From NCBI GenBank assembly GCA_016791145.1, contig JAEUNJ010000069.1, forward strand, positions 27,022 through 91,021: a stretch of 64,000 nt of DNA, written 5' to 3'. Positions 19,241 to 32,800 of the stretch are shown here, piece after piece. Each line of letters begins with the position of its first letter. Within the stretch, counting starts at the first letter, position 1. Both the position numbers and the translations under genes were made by a program. This DNA comes from Rhodocyclaceae bacterium. GTDB lineage: Bacteria; Pseudomonadota; Gammaproteobacteria; Burkholderiales; Rhodocyclaceae. The notes below the pieces were generated by a model that worked only from the letters and a program-made list of their open reading frames with translations, did not search any database and had not been told where the DNA came from.

Positions 19241-19319
19241 GGGGAGGGGCCTCTCGGGCGGGGGCGGCAACTCCCCCGGGGAAGGTCCGGCGAGTCTAGC
19301 ACGGGGGTCCCGGAGGCCG

Positions 19320-19336
19320 TGCACTCCTTTGGTGCG
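19320..19336 (+). promoter_or_regulatory. NtrC-binding site 1 (candidate)
   Basis: TGCACT, five bases, GGTGCG: an imperfect copy of the enterobacterial NtrC pattern TGCACC-N5-GGTGCA. It lies about 94 bases before the sigma-54 promoter and 29 bases (about three helical turns) from site 2. Confidence 0.65.
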
Positions 19337-19348
19337 CCGGCGGGACCA

Positions 19349-19365
19349 TGCACCATGCTGGTGTG
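19349..19365 (+). promoter_or_regulatory. NtrC-binding site 2 (candidate)
   Basis: TGCACC, five bases, GGTGTG: the left arm is a perfect NtrC half-site and the right arm has one change. Together with site 1 it forms an enhancer of the type that activates glnK-amtB operons under nitrogen limitation. Confidence 0.7.
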
Positions 19366-19429
19366 CCGGCCGGTCCCCGATTTTGGGCCTCGGGCCGGTG
19401 AACCTCTGTTTTCATTGGGGAAACCTGGC

Positions 19430-19445
19430 TGGCACGGGCCGTGCT
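19430..19445 (+). promoter_or_regulatory. Sigma-54 (RpoN) promoter of the porin-glnK-amtB operon
   Basis: TGGCACGGGCCGTGCT keeps the invariant GG (19431-19432) and GC (19443-19444) with exactly 10 bases between, and the TGGCACG half is perfect. It sits 42 bases before the porin ATG, downstream of two NtrC-like sites. Confidence 0.82.
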
Positions 19446-19487
19446 AAGAGTGGGTCGCAGTCTGCATTCTTCTTCGGAGATAACACT

Positions 19488-20324
19488 ATGCGCAAACTTC
19501 TCGTTGCATCCGCCGTGGCGAGCCTCTTCGCGGGCTCCTCCTCCGTCTTCGCCCAGGCCGCCGCGCCGGCATCGCCCCACACCTTCACGGGCAACGTGGC
19601 GCTGGTCAGCGACTACCGGTTCCGTGGCGTGTCCCAGACCTACAAGCTGCCCGCCGTCCAGGGCGGCTTCGATTACTCCCACGCCAGCGGCTTCTACGTC
19701 GGCACCTGGGCGTCCAACGTGAGCGGCAACCTGTATCCGAACGGCGCCGGCCTCGAGTGGGACTTCTACGGCGGCTACAAGTTCGAGCCCATCCAGGACC
19801 TGGGGATCGACGTGGGCGTCCTGTACTACTGGTACCCGGGCGCCTACTACAACGTGGCGACCCGCGACAAGTTCAACAACACGGAGATCTACCTGGGCCT
19901 GACCTACAAGTGGTTCTCGGCCAAGTACTCCCACGCCGTCAGCGATTATTTCGGCATCAAGGGCAACACCTACTCGGGCTATGCCGGCATCAATGCCGAC
20001 GGCACCCCGACCGGCAATACCATGCCCGTGACGACGGCGAATTCGCGGGGCTCCGGCTACCTGGACCTGAACGCCAACTTCGAGATCATGGACAAGACGA
20101 CGCTGGGCCTGCACGTCGGCCACACCTCGGTGCGCCATTTCGGCGACCTGAGCTACACCGACTACAAGATCGGCCTGACGCGGGATTTCGGGTGGGCGAC
20201 CCTGGGTGCCGCGGTGGTCGGCACCAATGCCAAGACCCAGTACTACCGCTACTGCAACACGTCGCCGAACTGCAAGGACCCGCGCGACACCACGCTGGTG
20301 CTCTCCATCAGCAAGACGTTCTGA
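19488..20324 (+). CDS. TorF-family putative outer-membrane porin
   Basis: A 278-residue outer-membrane protein. Residues 1-22 form a signal peptide ending in SVFA, followed by a short Ala/Pro linker and the TorF start (FTGNVALVSDYRFRGVSQTY). Alternating amphipathic strands rich in Tyr, Trp and Gly continue to a C-terminal phenylalanine (LVLSISKTF), as in beta-barrels. It is the first gene of a probable operon with glnK and amtB, behind NtrC and sigma-54 sites. In Herbaspirillum a similarly placed gene (nlmA) lies before glnK-amtB. A role in letting a nitrogen source cross the outer membrane is likely but inferred. Confidence 0.88.
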   Translation: MRKLLVASAVASLFAGSSSVFAQAAAPASPHTFTGNVALVSDYRFRGVSQTYKLPAVQGGFDYSHASGFYVGTWASNVSGNLYPNGAGLEWDFYGGYKFEPIQDLGIDVGVLYYWYPGAYYNVATRDKFNNTEIYLGLTYKWFSAKYSHAVSDYFGIKGNTYSGYAGINADGTPTGNTMPVTTANSRGSGYLDLNANFEIMDKTTLGLHVGHTSVRHFGDLSYTDYKIGLTRDFGWATLGAAVVGTNAKTQYYRYCNTSPNCKDPRDTTLVLSISKTF

Positions 20325-20335
20325 ACGAAGCATGA

Positions 20336-20743
<408 letters not shown>

Positions 20744-20758
20744 AGGGGAGTGCCAGTC

Positions 20759-22237
<1,479 letters not shown>

Positions 22238-22246
22238 TCCCCGGAC

Positions 22247-22269
22247 GGTCCGGCGCGCCGCGCCGGACC
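22247..22269 (+). terminator. Strong hairpin after amtB
   Basis: A perfect 10-bp stem (GGTCCGGCGC/GCGCCGGACC) with a 3-base loop, 10 bases past the amtB stop. There is no T run, so it probably protects the mRNA end, with termination at the next hairpin. Confidence 0.55.
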
Positions 22270-22298
22270 GCGGGATCCTCCGTCTCCACTGCGGTTCG

Positions 22299-22326
22299 GG
22301 CGTCCCAAGGGGCGCCTGTTTTTTTT
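22299..22326 (+). terminator. Rho-independent terminator of the porin-glnK-amtB operon
   Basis: GGCGTCCC pairs with GGGGCGCC (one G-U pair) and is followed by TG and eight T residues. It cleanly separates the nitrogen operon from the TolC-like gene. Confidence 0.88.
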
Positions 22327-22392
22327 GGCGCCGCCTTGCCGGCAAGGTCGCTCCCCGGGAAGCACGTTCGTGTCCCGGGGGGTGCGTTCCGG

Positions 22393-22421
22393 TTGCGCCG
22401 GGCACCTCATGTTCCTACAAT
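22393..22421 (+). promoter_or_regulatory. Probable sigma-70 promoter of the export cluster
   Basis: TTGCGC (-35, 22393-22398) and TACAAT (-10, 22416-22421) with the ideal 17-base spacing, about 100 bases before the TolC-like ATG and after the amtB terminator. It is the only good promoter before the cluster. Confidence 0.6.
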
Positions 22422-22522
22422 CGGAATATCCATCAACAGAGTCCTGCGCCCCCGCGCCGCCGGTGCCGAAAGCCGGTTGGCGGCCGAAGGGTAGAGGGCC
22501 ATAAAATCAAAGAGTTGCATTC

Positions 22523-23863
22523 ATGCCCCGACGCCATCCCCAGCCAGTTTGCGCAATCCTGTTCGCGGCGGGGATGGCGGTTTCCGGAACGGTCGGTGCG
22601 GAAACCCTGATGGAGGCCTACCGGCAGGCCGTCGCCAACGATCCCAGGCTCGCCTCGGCGCGGCTGGATCACCAGGCCAGCGAAGAGGTGGTCCGGCAGG
22701 CGCGTGCCGGCCTCCTGCCCTCCGTGATCCTGGACCTGGAGAAGACCCAGGAACGCCAGAACATCCTGAGCAGCCAGAACACGGTCATCGGTGCCGGCAC
22801 CAGCACCTTCCCGATCCGGCAGCACACGCTGACGATCACCCAGCCCATCTTCAAGAAGGCGGTATGGGACCGGCTGGCGCAGACCGAGGCGGGGGTCCGC
22901 CAGGCCTATGCCAATCGCCTGGCCGCCGAGCAGGGCCTGATGGTCCGCGTGGCGACCGCCTACCTGGGCGTGCTGGCGGCCCGGGACAGCCAGGGATTCG
23001 CCGCGGCCGAGCGCCAGGCCGTGGTGAAGCAGTTGCAGCTGGTCGAGGAAAGGGTGGCGCGGGGCCTGGCGGCCGCCGGCGCCCTGCACGAGGCGAGGGC
23101 CCGCCACGCCCAGGTCAGCGCCCGGGAACTGGAGGCCGCGAACGTCCTGGCGGATGCCCAGCAGGGCCTGCGGGAGATGACCGGGCAGCTCATCACCCAG
23201 TACCGCGGCATACGGGAGGACATCCCGCTGCAGTTGCCGGAGCCGGCCATCGCCGACCGGTGGGTCGACACCGCCCTGGCGCAGAATCTGGCCGTCGAGG
23301 CGAAACGCCAGGCCGTGGAGGCGGCCCAGAAGGAGGTGGACCGGCAACGGGCCGGCTACCTGCCGACCCTGAACCTGGTCGGCACCTACAACAACCGGAA
23401 GCAGGGCGGCACCCTGTTCGGCGGCGGCAGCCACGTGGAAACCGGCGACCTGTCGCTGAAGCTCTCCATGCCGATCTTCGAGGGGGGGCTCACCACCGCC
23501 CTGACCGACGAGGCCGCGGTCCGCTACCAGAAGTCGCTGCAGGACCTGGAGCAGGAGCGGCGCGTCGCCGAGCGGCAGGCCCGGGCCGCCTTCCAGGGTG
23601 TCGTGTCGAGCATCGCCCAGGTCCAGGCCCTGCGCCAGGGGGTCGTCTCCCAGACCAGCGCCCTGGACCTCAAGCAGGAAGGCTACAAGGCCGGCGTGGC
23701 CACCGTCCTGGCGGTGCTGGATTCCCAGCGCGACCTGTACATGGCCAAGCGGGACTACGCGAAGGCCCGCTACGACTACCTTCTCTATCGCCTGCGCCTG
23801 AAACAGGCCGCCGGCAGCCTGTCCGAGGAGGATCTCGAAGGGGTGGGCCGCCTCGCCGACTGA
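22523..23863 (+). CDS. TolC-family outer-membrane channel protein
   Basis: A 446-residue outer-membrane factor. Residues 1-26 form a signal peptide ending in VGA, followed by ETLMEAYRQAVANDPRL, the typical TolC opening. Two helical-hairpin repeats follow, each ending in a strand (QHTLTITQPIFKKAVWD and DLSLKLSMPIFEGGL). TolC proteins form trimeric ducts that join inner-membrane exporters through membrane-fusion proteins. Only 34 bases separate it from the giant RTX-type gene and three HlyD-like proteins follow, so it is almost certainly the exit channel for that protein. It is the first gene of the cluster. Confidence 0.92.
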   Translation: MPRRHPQPVCAILFAAGMAVSGTVGAETLMEAYRQAVANDPRLASARLDHQASEEVVRQARAGLLPSVILDLEKTQERQNILSSQNTVIGAGTSTFPIRQHTLTITQPIFKKAVWDRLAQTEAGVRQAYANRLAAEQGLMVRVATAYLGVLAARDSQGFAAAERQAVVKQLQLVEERVARGLAAAGALHEARARHAQVSARELEAANVLADAQQGLREMTGQLITQYRGIREDIPLQLPEPAIADRWVDTALAQNLAVEAKRQAVEAAQKEVDRQRAGYLPTLNLVGTYNNRKQGGTLFGGGSHVETGDLSLKLSMPIFEGGLTTALTDEAAVRYQKSLQDLEQERRVAERQARAAFQGVVSSIAQVQALRQGVVSQTSALDLKQEGYKAGVATVLAVLDSQRDLYMAKRDYAKARYDYLLYRLRLKQAAGSLSEEDLEGVGRLAD

Positions 23864-23897
23864 TGCCGGCGGCGGATCCGCGAGCAAGGAGAAGCTG

Positions 23898-26800
23898 ATG
23901 GTCGTGCAGATCGCCCAGCGCACCGCCCGCCGCCTGACCAAGGGCTTCCGGGCCGCCCTTTCCGCGGCACCGGCCCCCCGCGCCCCCGCGCTCCCGCCTT
24001 TCCGCCGCCGGGTCATCTTCGAGGCCCTGGAGCCCCGCCTGCTCCTTTCGGCCGACCTGCCCGTCCTGCCGCCCCAGCCGGACGCCCAACTGCCGGCGCA
24101 GGCGCAGCCCGTGGAGGCCGCCGCGCTGATTCACGACCTTCCCGCGCCATTGCCGGTCTTCGATGCGATGGGCGACGGGATGGACGCAGGGGTGATCGAT
24201 CCGGGCGCCCTGGCGGCGGGTCCCGCCGTCGCGGCGCCCGTCGCGGGTTCCGATCCGGCGGGCACCGGCCCGGTGCCGGAACAGCTGGTGATCGTGGACC
24301 CGCGGGTCGCCGGGGCCCTTGACCTGCCCGGTTCCGTGCCGGGCGTGCGTTTCCTGGTCCTGGCCGCGGGCGAGGACGGCCTGCGCCAGATCACCGACGC
24401 CCTGGCCGGCGAAAGCGACCTTGCCGCCATCCACGTGCTCACCCACGGGGCCACGGGTCTCCTGGACATCGCCGGCACCCTGCTGGACGCGGCGAGCCTG
24501 GCGGCCCGGGAGGCCGAGATCGCGGCCTGGGGCAAGGCCCTGGCCGCCGGCGGCGACATCCTGCTCTACGGCTGCGACGTGGCCCAGGGGGCCCAGGGGC
24601 TGCGCTTCCTGGAACGGCTCGCCGCCGCCACCGGCGCCGACGTGGCCGCCTCCACCGATGCCACCGGCGCCGCGGCCCGCGGCGGCGACTGGCATCTGGA
24701 AGCCTCGGTCGGCGCCGTCGAGACGGCACCGCTGGCCTTCCACCTGACCGACGGCGTGCTGGCGGACTTCGTCGGCACCTCCGGCAACGACAACTTCAGC
24801 GGCACCGGCGGCGCCGACAACTTTTCCTTCAGCATTGCCAACCTGGCCGCCACGGACACCGTGGCCGGCGGTGCCGGCGCCGATGCCCTGATCGTCACCA
24901 GCGCGGGCACCATCACCGACGCCGTGTGGGCCAAGGTCACCGGCGTCGAGACGCTGCAACTGGCGGCCGCCGGCAACACCGCCGAACTGGGTGCCACCGT
25001 CGATGCCGCGGTGGCCACGGCCACGGGCGCTGCCCTGACCGCCACCGGCGGTGCCGGCGCCGACACGCTGGCGATCGGCGACGGCTGGGCCCACGCCGTC
25101 ACCTTCGACGGGGCCGGCGGCAGCGACACCCTGGATTTCTCCGGCTATTCGGGCGACCTCGCCTTCACCGTCAAGCTCGACGGCAGCATCGTCGTGAAGG
25201 CCGGGGCCACCCTCCTCGCGACGGCCACCCACGTGGAGAACCTGATCGGCGGCGGCGGCGACAACGTCTTCACCTTCGAGGACGGGGCGGTGCTGGCAGG
25301 CGCCCTCACCGGCGGCAGCGGCGGCGCGAACACCCTGGACCATTCCGCCAATACCACGGGCATCACCGCGAACCTGGCGGCCGGCACGGCCACGGGCGTC
25401 GGCGGCGCCGTCTCGGGCATCCAGAACGTCACCGGCGGCACGGGCGACGACGAGATCGCCGGCGACGGGGAAGCCAACGAACTGGCCGGTGGCGGCGGGG
25501 CCGACACCCTGGCCGGCGGCGCCGGCGACGACAGCCTGGCCGGCGGATCCGGGGACGACACCTACCTGTTCGCGGAAGGCTGGGGTGATGACGTTGTCAC
25601 GGAGACGGGCGGCACCGACAGCGGCGACTTCTCGGCCGTCACCTCCGGCATCGCCTTCGACATCGGCGTCGGCACCCTCGGCGCCGACGACGGCGCCGAC
25701 GTCCTCTCCGCCAACGGCATCGAGAACCTCACCGGCGGATCCGGCGACGACGTCTTCGCCTTCGCCAAGTCCGGCAGCGCCATCCTCGCGGGCGACCTGG
25801 CGGGCGGCGGCAGCGTCGATGGGGATGTCCTCGACTATTCCAGCCTGGCCGACAGCCTGGACCTCACCGGGTCCGGCGAGATCGGCGACGGTGCCGGCGG
25901 CGACCGGGCACCCCGGGTGGGCGGCAGCGCCACGGGCATCGGGAAGGTGCAGCATCCGGACACGGCCATCGAGGCCCTGGACGTGGCCTTCGACAACCTG
26001 GAGAACGGCTTCGCCAGCCTGTTCGGCGGCCTTTCCCTGCCCCTGGTGGGCGACATCGGGAGCGGCATCGAGGACTTCCTGGCCGACCTGCATGCCCGCA
26101 TGGTCGATCCCTTCGCCACCGCGCTGCTCACCGACGACCTGACGCTGACCACCGACGCCATCATCAAGACGACGCTGGAGTCCGGCCTGACCTTCGAGCT
26201 GGCCGGCGGCGAGGTCAGCGTCACGCTGCCCGGCCTCACGGCCCTGGAAGTCCGGATGGAACTGCACGGGACCATCTGGGAGAAGGATGTCTCCATCGAT
26301 TTCGCCGGCGCGGCGCCGGGCCTGGGGCTGACCATCGACGGCGACATCCATCTCGCCTTCACCTACGACTTCACCCTCGGCATCGGCGTCGATTTCACCA
26401 GCGGCGATTTCTACCTGATCACCGCCGGCTTCGAGGACGACCCCCTCACCGCCGAGGACGAATCGGGGCCCGAGGAATTCCGGATGACGCTGGAGGCCAC
26501 GCTGCCCGAGGACTTCACGGCCACCGGCGTGCTGGGCTTCCTGCAACTGGACATTGCCGAGTTCACCGACGACGTCAAGTACTTCGACGACCAGCACGAC
26601 GACGGGCAGCGCAGCGGCATCACGGCCGAGTTCACCGTGGACGTGAGCGACCCGGACGACGACGGCAGGCTCACGCTGACCGAGATCAGCGCCCCGGGCT
26701 TCAGCTTCCTGGACCACATCGTCGCCGATTTCCATGCCGGCATCGACGTGGACCTGAAGGGGGAGGTGTCCGTCGCGGGCAGCGCGGTGATCCCGCGCAT

Positions 26801-29800
26801 CATCACCATCTTCCACTACGAGCAGGACCTGCTGGACGTGCACCTGGCCTTCGGGGCCGGGGGCGTCACGATGACGGGCCTCGAGACGCCGACCATCTCC
26901 TTCGAAGACGTGACCATCGACCTGGGGTCCTTCATCTCGGACTTCATCGGCCCCATCCTCGAGAAGATCCAGGTCTTCACCGAGCCCCTGCAGCCCATCA
27001 TCGACCTGCTGCGCACCGACATCCCCATCATCTCGGACCTAGACCCCCTGAAGAACGCCCTGAACAAGGACGGCAAGGACGGGGTCTCCATGCTCGACTT
27101 CGCCGGCACCATCCTCGGCGAGACCAAGTACCGGTCCGTCTACACCGCCGTCACGGTGCTGATCGAGCTGATCGACCTGATCAACCACATCCCGACCGGC
27201 GACACCGTGCTGATCAATTTCGGCGACTTCACCGTGGCCGGCGGCAGCACCGGCGTCGATGCCACCAAGGCCGACGCCCTCAAGTCGGCCGACCGGAACG
27301 CCGTCTCGGGTGCCAACGACACCTCGGCCTTCGACAACCAGAACGCGTCGGACACCAACTCCGACCGCAAGGGCTTCATGCAGAAGCTCAAGGGCTCGGG
27401 GGTCGGCAAGGGTTTCGAGATCCCGCTCCTGACCAGCCCGTCCGCCGTCCTCGGCCTGCTGATGGGGCAGAACGTGGACCTCTTCAAGTTCAACCTGCCG
27501 GACCTGGAGTTCGACTTCAGCTTCCGCAAGTCCACCCCCATCGTATTCCCGCTCAATGCCATCTTCTTCGGCGGCATCAGCGCCACCGTGCGCCTGGGTT
27601 TCGGCTTCGATACCTACGGCATCCAGCAATTCCTGACCAGCAGCGATCCGGCCGACATCTTCGACGGTTTCTACATCGACGACCACGGCGACGAGGGAAC
27701 CGGGGGCGATGCCGCCGAGGTCGAGTTGCACGCGACGATCGGCGCCGGCGCCTCGGTCGGCGTGGCCGGGCTCGTGGAGGCGGGCGTGGAGGCCGGCATC
27801 ACGGGGACCGTGGAGTTCGACCTCAACGACGTCGTCATGGGGGCGGCGGGCAGCGAGGTGGGCGACGGCAAGGTCCGCATCGAGGATTTCATCGAACTGA
27901 CGCGCGCCGGACCGCTTTGCTTCCTGGATGTGTCCGGCTCCATCGACTGGTTCCTCAACGCCTTCGTCTGGGTGGGCCTCGACCTCGGCTTCTTCGGCCG
28001 CATCACCCTCTGGGACGAGAACTTCAGCCTGGGCAGCGGCAACATCGCGGAATTCGAGCACCACTGCCCCGTCGTCCTGCGGCCGAACCTGGCCCACATG
28101 AGCGGCGGCGACCTGGTGCTGCACATGGGCACCGACGCCGACCAGCGGGTCACCGAGACCGACGGAGACGCCGCGGAGACCTACCTGGTCGAATACCTGG
28201 CCGCCGGCGCCTCGCTGGCCGACTACAACATCGCCGGCAGCCCGGCCACGGCGGCGACCAACGTGCTGGTGGTCCAGTACAACGGCTACGCGGAGGTCTA
28301 CAACGCGGCATCCGTCGGCCGGATCGTCGTGAACGACGCGGCGGGCGGGGCGGACAGCCTGACCGTCGGGGCGGGCGTCGCCGCCAACGTGGAATTCCAC
28401 GGCGGAGAGGGCGACGACCGGGTCACCAGCCAGTCCTCGGGCACCCACACCCTGTACGGAGACGCCGGCAAGGACCGGCTGGCGGTGACCAAGGCGGCCG
28501 GGCACGCGGCTGGCACCGCGCGCCTCTACGGCGGCGACGGCGACGACACCCTGACCACCTCGGACGGCAACGACAGCGTCTACGGCGGCGACGGCAACGA
28601 CAAGATCAAGACCGGGACGGGCAACGACTACGTGGAGGGCGGCGACGAGAGCGTCGCCGTCTCCGGGGCCAAGGCCAACGGCGACACCATCGACACGGGG
28701 GTGGGCAACGACACCGTCTACGGCGGCACCGGCAGCGATGCGATCAAGGCCGGCGACGGCGACGACCTGGTCTACGGCGGCGATGAGAGCGGCCTCCTGC
28801 CCAGCGGCAAGGCCCTGGGGGATTCCATCGATGCCGGCAAGGGCAACGACACCGTGCACGCCGGTGCCGGCAGCGATGCCCTCAAGGGCGGCGACGGCGA
28901 CGACCAGCTCTGGGGCGGCAGCGGCGACGACAGCTTCACCGCCGGCCGGGGCATCGACCAGGTCCGCGGCGAGGCGGGCGGCGACACGATCTACTGGACC
29001 GTCGGCGACGGCGTGGACGGCGTCATCGACGGCGGCGCCGACGGGGACGGCATCATCGTCACCGGCGCGGACGTCGATACGGACATCGAGTTGTCCAATT
29101 CATCCGGCAACGTGCTGCTCGCCTGGGGTGCCAACGGCCTGCTCACCCAGAACACCGAGAAATTCACGCTGAACGCCGGCCAGGGACTCGACCGCTTCAC
29201 GATCCGCGACCTGGCGGGCACCGCCGCGAAGGAGATCTCCATCAGCCTGGGCGGCGAGATCGTCGAATCCACGATCTACGATTACGATGGGGACGGCACC
29301 TACGACGACGATCCCCCGGCCATGCTGGACGGCGAGGGCGCGGTCATCCGGGACCGCTTCGGCGAGGCGCTGCTGAAGGACGTCTACGACGATGGCACGC
29401 CGGTGCCCTACAAGGTGGTCCGCGAGTTCGCGGACGACGGCAAGGCGGATTCCGTGGTCATCTACGGCGGCGCCGGCGACGACGTGTTCTCGGCCAACAC
29501 CGCCCGTGACGCCGACGGGCTCTACGTCCTCAACGTGAGCCGCCAGTCGCCGTCCATCCTGTATTCGGTGGACCAGGGGTCCGTGGCCGATCCCCTGGCC
29601 ATCGACACCTTCACGCTGCACACCCTGGGCGGCAACGACAACGTGGATTTCAGCAACGTCGGCAAGGACCGGGATGCGGGCGAGATCCAATTGCTCGCCA
29701 TGACCCTGGACGGCGCGGCGGGCAACGACCTGATCCTGGGCACCCAGTGGAACGACTCCCTGGACAGCGGCGCCGGGGACGACCGGGTGACCGGCAACCG

Positions 29801-32800
29801 GGGCGTCGATGCCTTCTCCGATGCCTCGGGCAACGACCAGCTCATCGAGACCCGCGACGCGAACTTCGCGATCACCCGCGGCGTCCTCACCATCGGCGCC
29901 GAGACCGAATCGACCATCGCGCCCTTCGAGACCGTGATCCTCAACGGCGGCGCCGGCCACAACCGCTTCGACGTCTCCGACTGGACCGGCACCCTGCGCA
30001 TGGACGGGGCGGGCGAGGGGGACGTCTACAACATCCACTTCCGCGGCGCCGGCGATTCGGTGATCACCGAGAACGACTCCGGCGGCACCCTGGGCACCGC
30101 CGACGCGATCCACGTCTTCGGCACCTCGGGGCAGGACTTCTTCTTCCTGGATGCCAACAACGGCGATGCCAGCATCCTGACCGACGGCTACGTGCAGGTG
30201 GCCCACGGCTTCATCGGCGACGACGGCTCCTACCACGCCTACGGCACCAGCGAGACCTTCAACTACACGCGCTCCGAATCGATGGACATCCATGCCGGGG
30301 CCGGGGACGACTACTTCACCGTGGACGACGTGGCCCTGGGCCTGGACGTCTACGGCGACGAGGGCAGCGACAACTTCGTGATCGGGCGGGTCCTCGAGGA
30401 GGCCCTCGTGGGCGGGATACCCGTGGCCACCAAGATCTCCAACGGCATCAGCGTGGTCTCCCGCTTCTACGGAGACGACGGCAGCGACGACACGCCGGTG
30501 GGCGGCTACGCCTATGGCGACGACTATTTCGAGGTGAACCACAACGTCGCCGAGATCTGGCTCTACGGGGACGCGGGCGACGACACCTTCGTCATCAACG
30601 CCCACCTGACCGACGACGATCCGTCCGACGACCCGCTGCGCAACGTGCGCGGCGGCACCGGCAACAACACCATCTCCTACGTGCAGAACGCGGCCGTGAA
30701 CATCGACGGCGGCGCCGGCAACGACACGGTGATCGTCAACGGCACGGCCATCGGCGACACCTTCATCGTCACCACCATCGAACTGGAAGTCTCCCCCGGC
30801 GTCTTCGAACTGCGCCAGCAGGTGGTCGGCGCGGGCCTCCAGATCAAGATGACCGACGTGGAGCGGCTCGAGGTCAATGGCGCCGGCGGCAACGACCACA
30901 TCTACGTCTTCGGCACGCTGGACGGGCTGGACGTGACCATCCGCGGCGGTTCGGGCGACGACACCATCGTGATTGGCGGCGCGGCCGTGACGGTGACGGT
31001 GGACCCGCCGGCCTACATCTACCAGCCGCCGACCCAGACCATCGATCCGGCGCCCTACATCGACCACTACGACACCTACTCCTTCTCCTGGGGCGACTAC
31101 TGGTACTGGACGTGGTCCTTCCCCTTCCTCCGCTACCAGCCCCTGGTCACCTACACCTGGTCCGTGCCGGTCTGGGTGGATCCGGCGCCCTACACCGTCA
31201 CCCCCGCCGCCTACGAGATCGATCCGGACCCGATCGACTTCACGGCGGGCCCGAAGTACACGCTGAACGAGTCCGGTCATGCGGGCGGCACCGGCGCGGA
31301 CGCCTTCAGGCCCGGCATCCGGGGCAAGCTCACCGTGGATGGCCAGCTGGACACCGACACCCTGGTCGTCCACAACGAGGACGGCGATCCGGCCGACACC
31401 GCCACCTTCGACACGACCACGGACGACAAGGGCCTCCACTACCACGTGGGCGGGCTCGGCATGGGCCCCGACGGACTGACCTACACGCGCGTCGAACAGT
31501 TCGACCTGAACATGGGGGCGGGCGACGATCTCGTCACCGTGACGGCCATCGATCCGGTCACCCGCCTGACCCTGAACCTGGGCAACGGCGACGACGTGGT
31601 GGACCTGCGGGCCATGGAGGGCGACCTGACGATCAACGGTGGCGCGGGCGACGACACCGTCAATGCCGGCAGCCTGGCCCCCGCCGCTACCGGCGGCGAC
31701 CTGGCCGCCATCGCGGGCGAACTGGCCTTCGCCGGCGGCACCGGGACCGACGTGCTGAACCTGGACGACACGGCCGCCACCGTCGACCAGTCCGCCGTCA
31801 TCACCGGGTCGACGCTCGCCGGCCTCGGGATGGCCGCCGGCATCGTCCACTACGAGGTGGATACCCTGAACCTGCGCCTGGGCAGCGGCGCCGACACGGT
31901 GGAGATCGAGGGCACCACCGCCGCCACCCACCTGTGGGGCAACGACGGCGACGACGCCTTCCTCGTCTCCTCCGACGGGGCGGCCCTGGCGGGCAGCCTG
32001 GACGGCGTGCTCGGCGACCTGGCCATCGACGCCGGCGGGGGCGGCAACACGCTGGCCGTCAGTGACCTGGGCGATGCCGATGCCGACCCGTCCGCCGTCA
32101 TCGCCGCCGATGCGATCACCGGTCTCGCCCCGGCGCGGATCGATTACACCGCCACCGGCGGCCGGTTCACCGGCGGCGTGAACGTCTGGGCAGGCCGCGG
32201 CGACGATGTCATCCGCGTCGCTTCCACGCGCCTGGACGACGTGACCACGATCCACGCCAACGGCGGCGACGACGCCGTGACCGTGGACGACCTGGCCGGC
32301 GGCACCGACCGGCTGCTGGCCATCCACGGCGACGGGGGCGGGGACACCCTGGACGCCTCCGCCGTCACCAATGCCGAGGTGACCGTCCTCCTGTTCGGCG
32401 ACAGCGGCGCCGAGACCTATGCCGGCGCCGACAAGCGCTTCCTGACCCTGACGGGCGCGGCGAGCGTCCTGCCGGGCGACGGCGGGGCGGACGCGCTGCT
32501 CGCCGGAACGGGCAAGGCCATCCTGTTCGGCGGCGCCGCCGGCGACACCCTGTCCGGCAGCGTGGCCGACGACATCCTGATCGGCGATGCCGGCGAGGTG
32601 GCCTTTGTCTCCGGCGTCGTGACGCGTTTCGCCAGCCTCGGCACGGCGGGCGGCGATGACGACATCGACGCGCTGGGCGGCGGCAATTTCGTCATCGGCG
32701 GCGCGGGAGCGGACAGCATCGCCGCCGGCGGCGGCGCCGACGTCGCCCTGGGCGACAACGGCGAGGTCACCTATACCGACGCCGGCGTCATCACCCGCGC

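Noticed and set aside
17322..19487. Plus-strand frame fused upstream of the porin
   Set aside because: It covers comM on the opposite strand and would remove the porin signal peptide and the sigma-54 promoter. The ATG at 19488 starts a clear signal peptide.
20750..20758. GTG start for amtB
   Set aside because: It lies directly against the GGGGAG ribosome site, leaving no spacing. The ATG at 20759 is correctly spaced.
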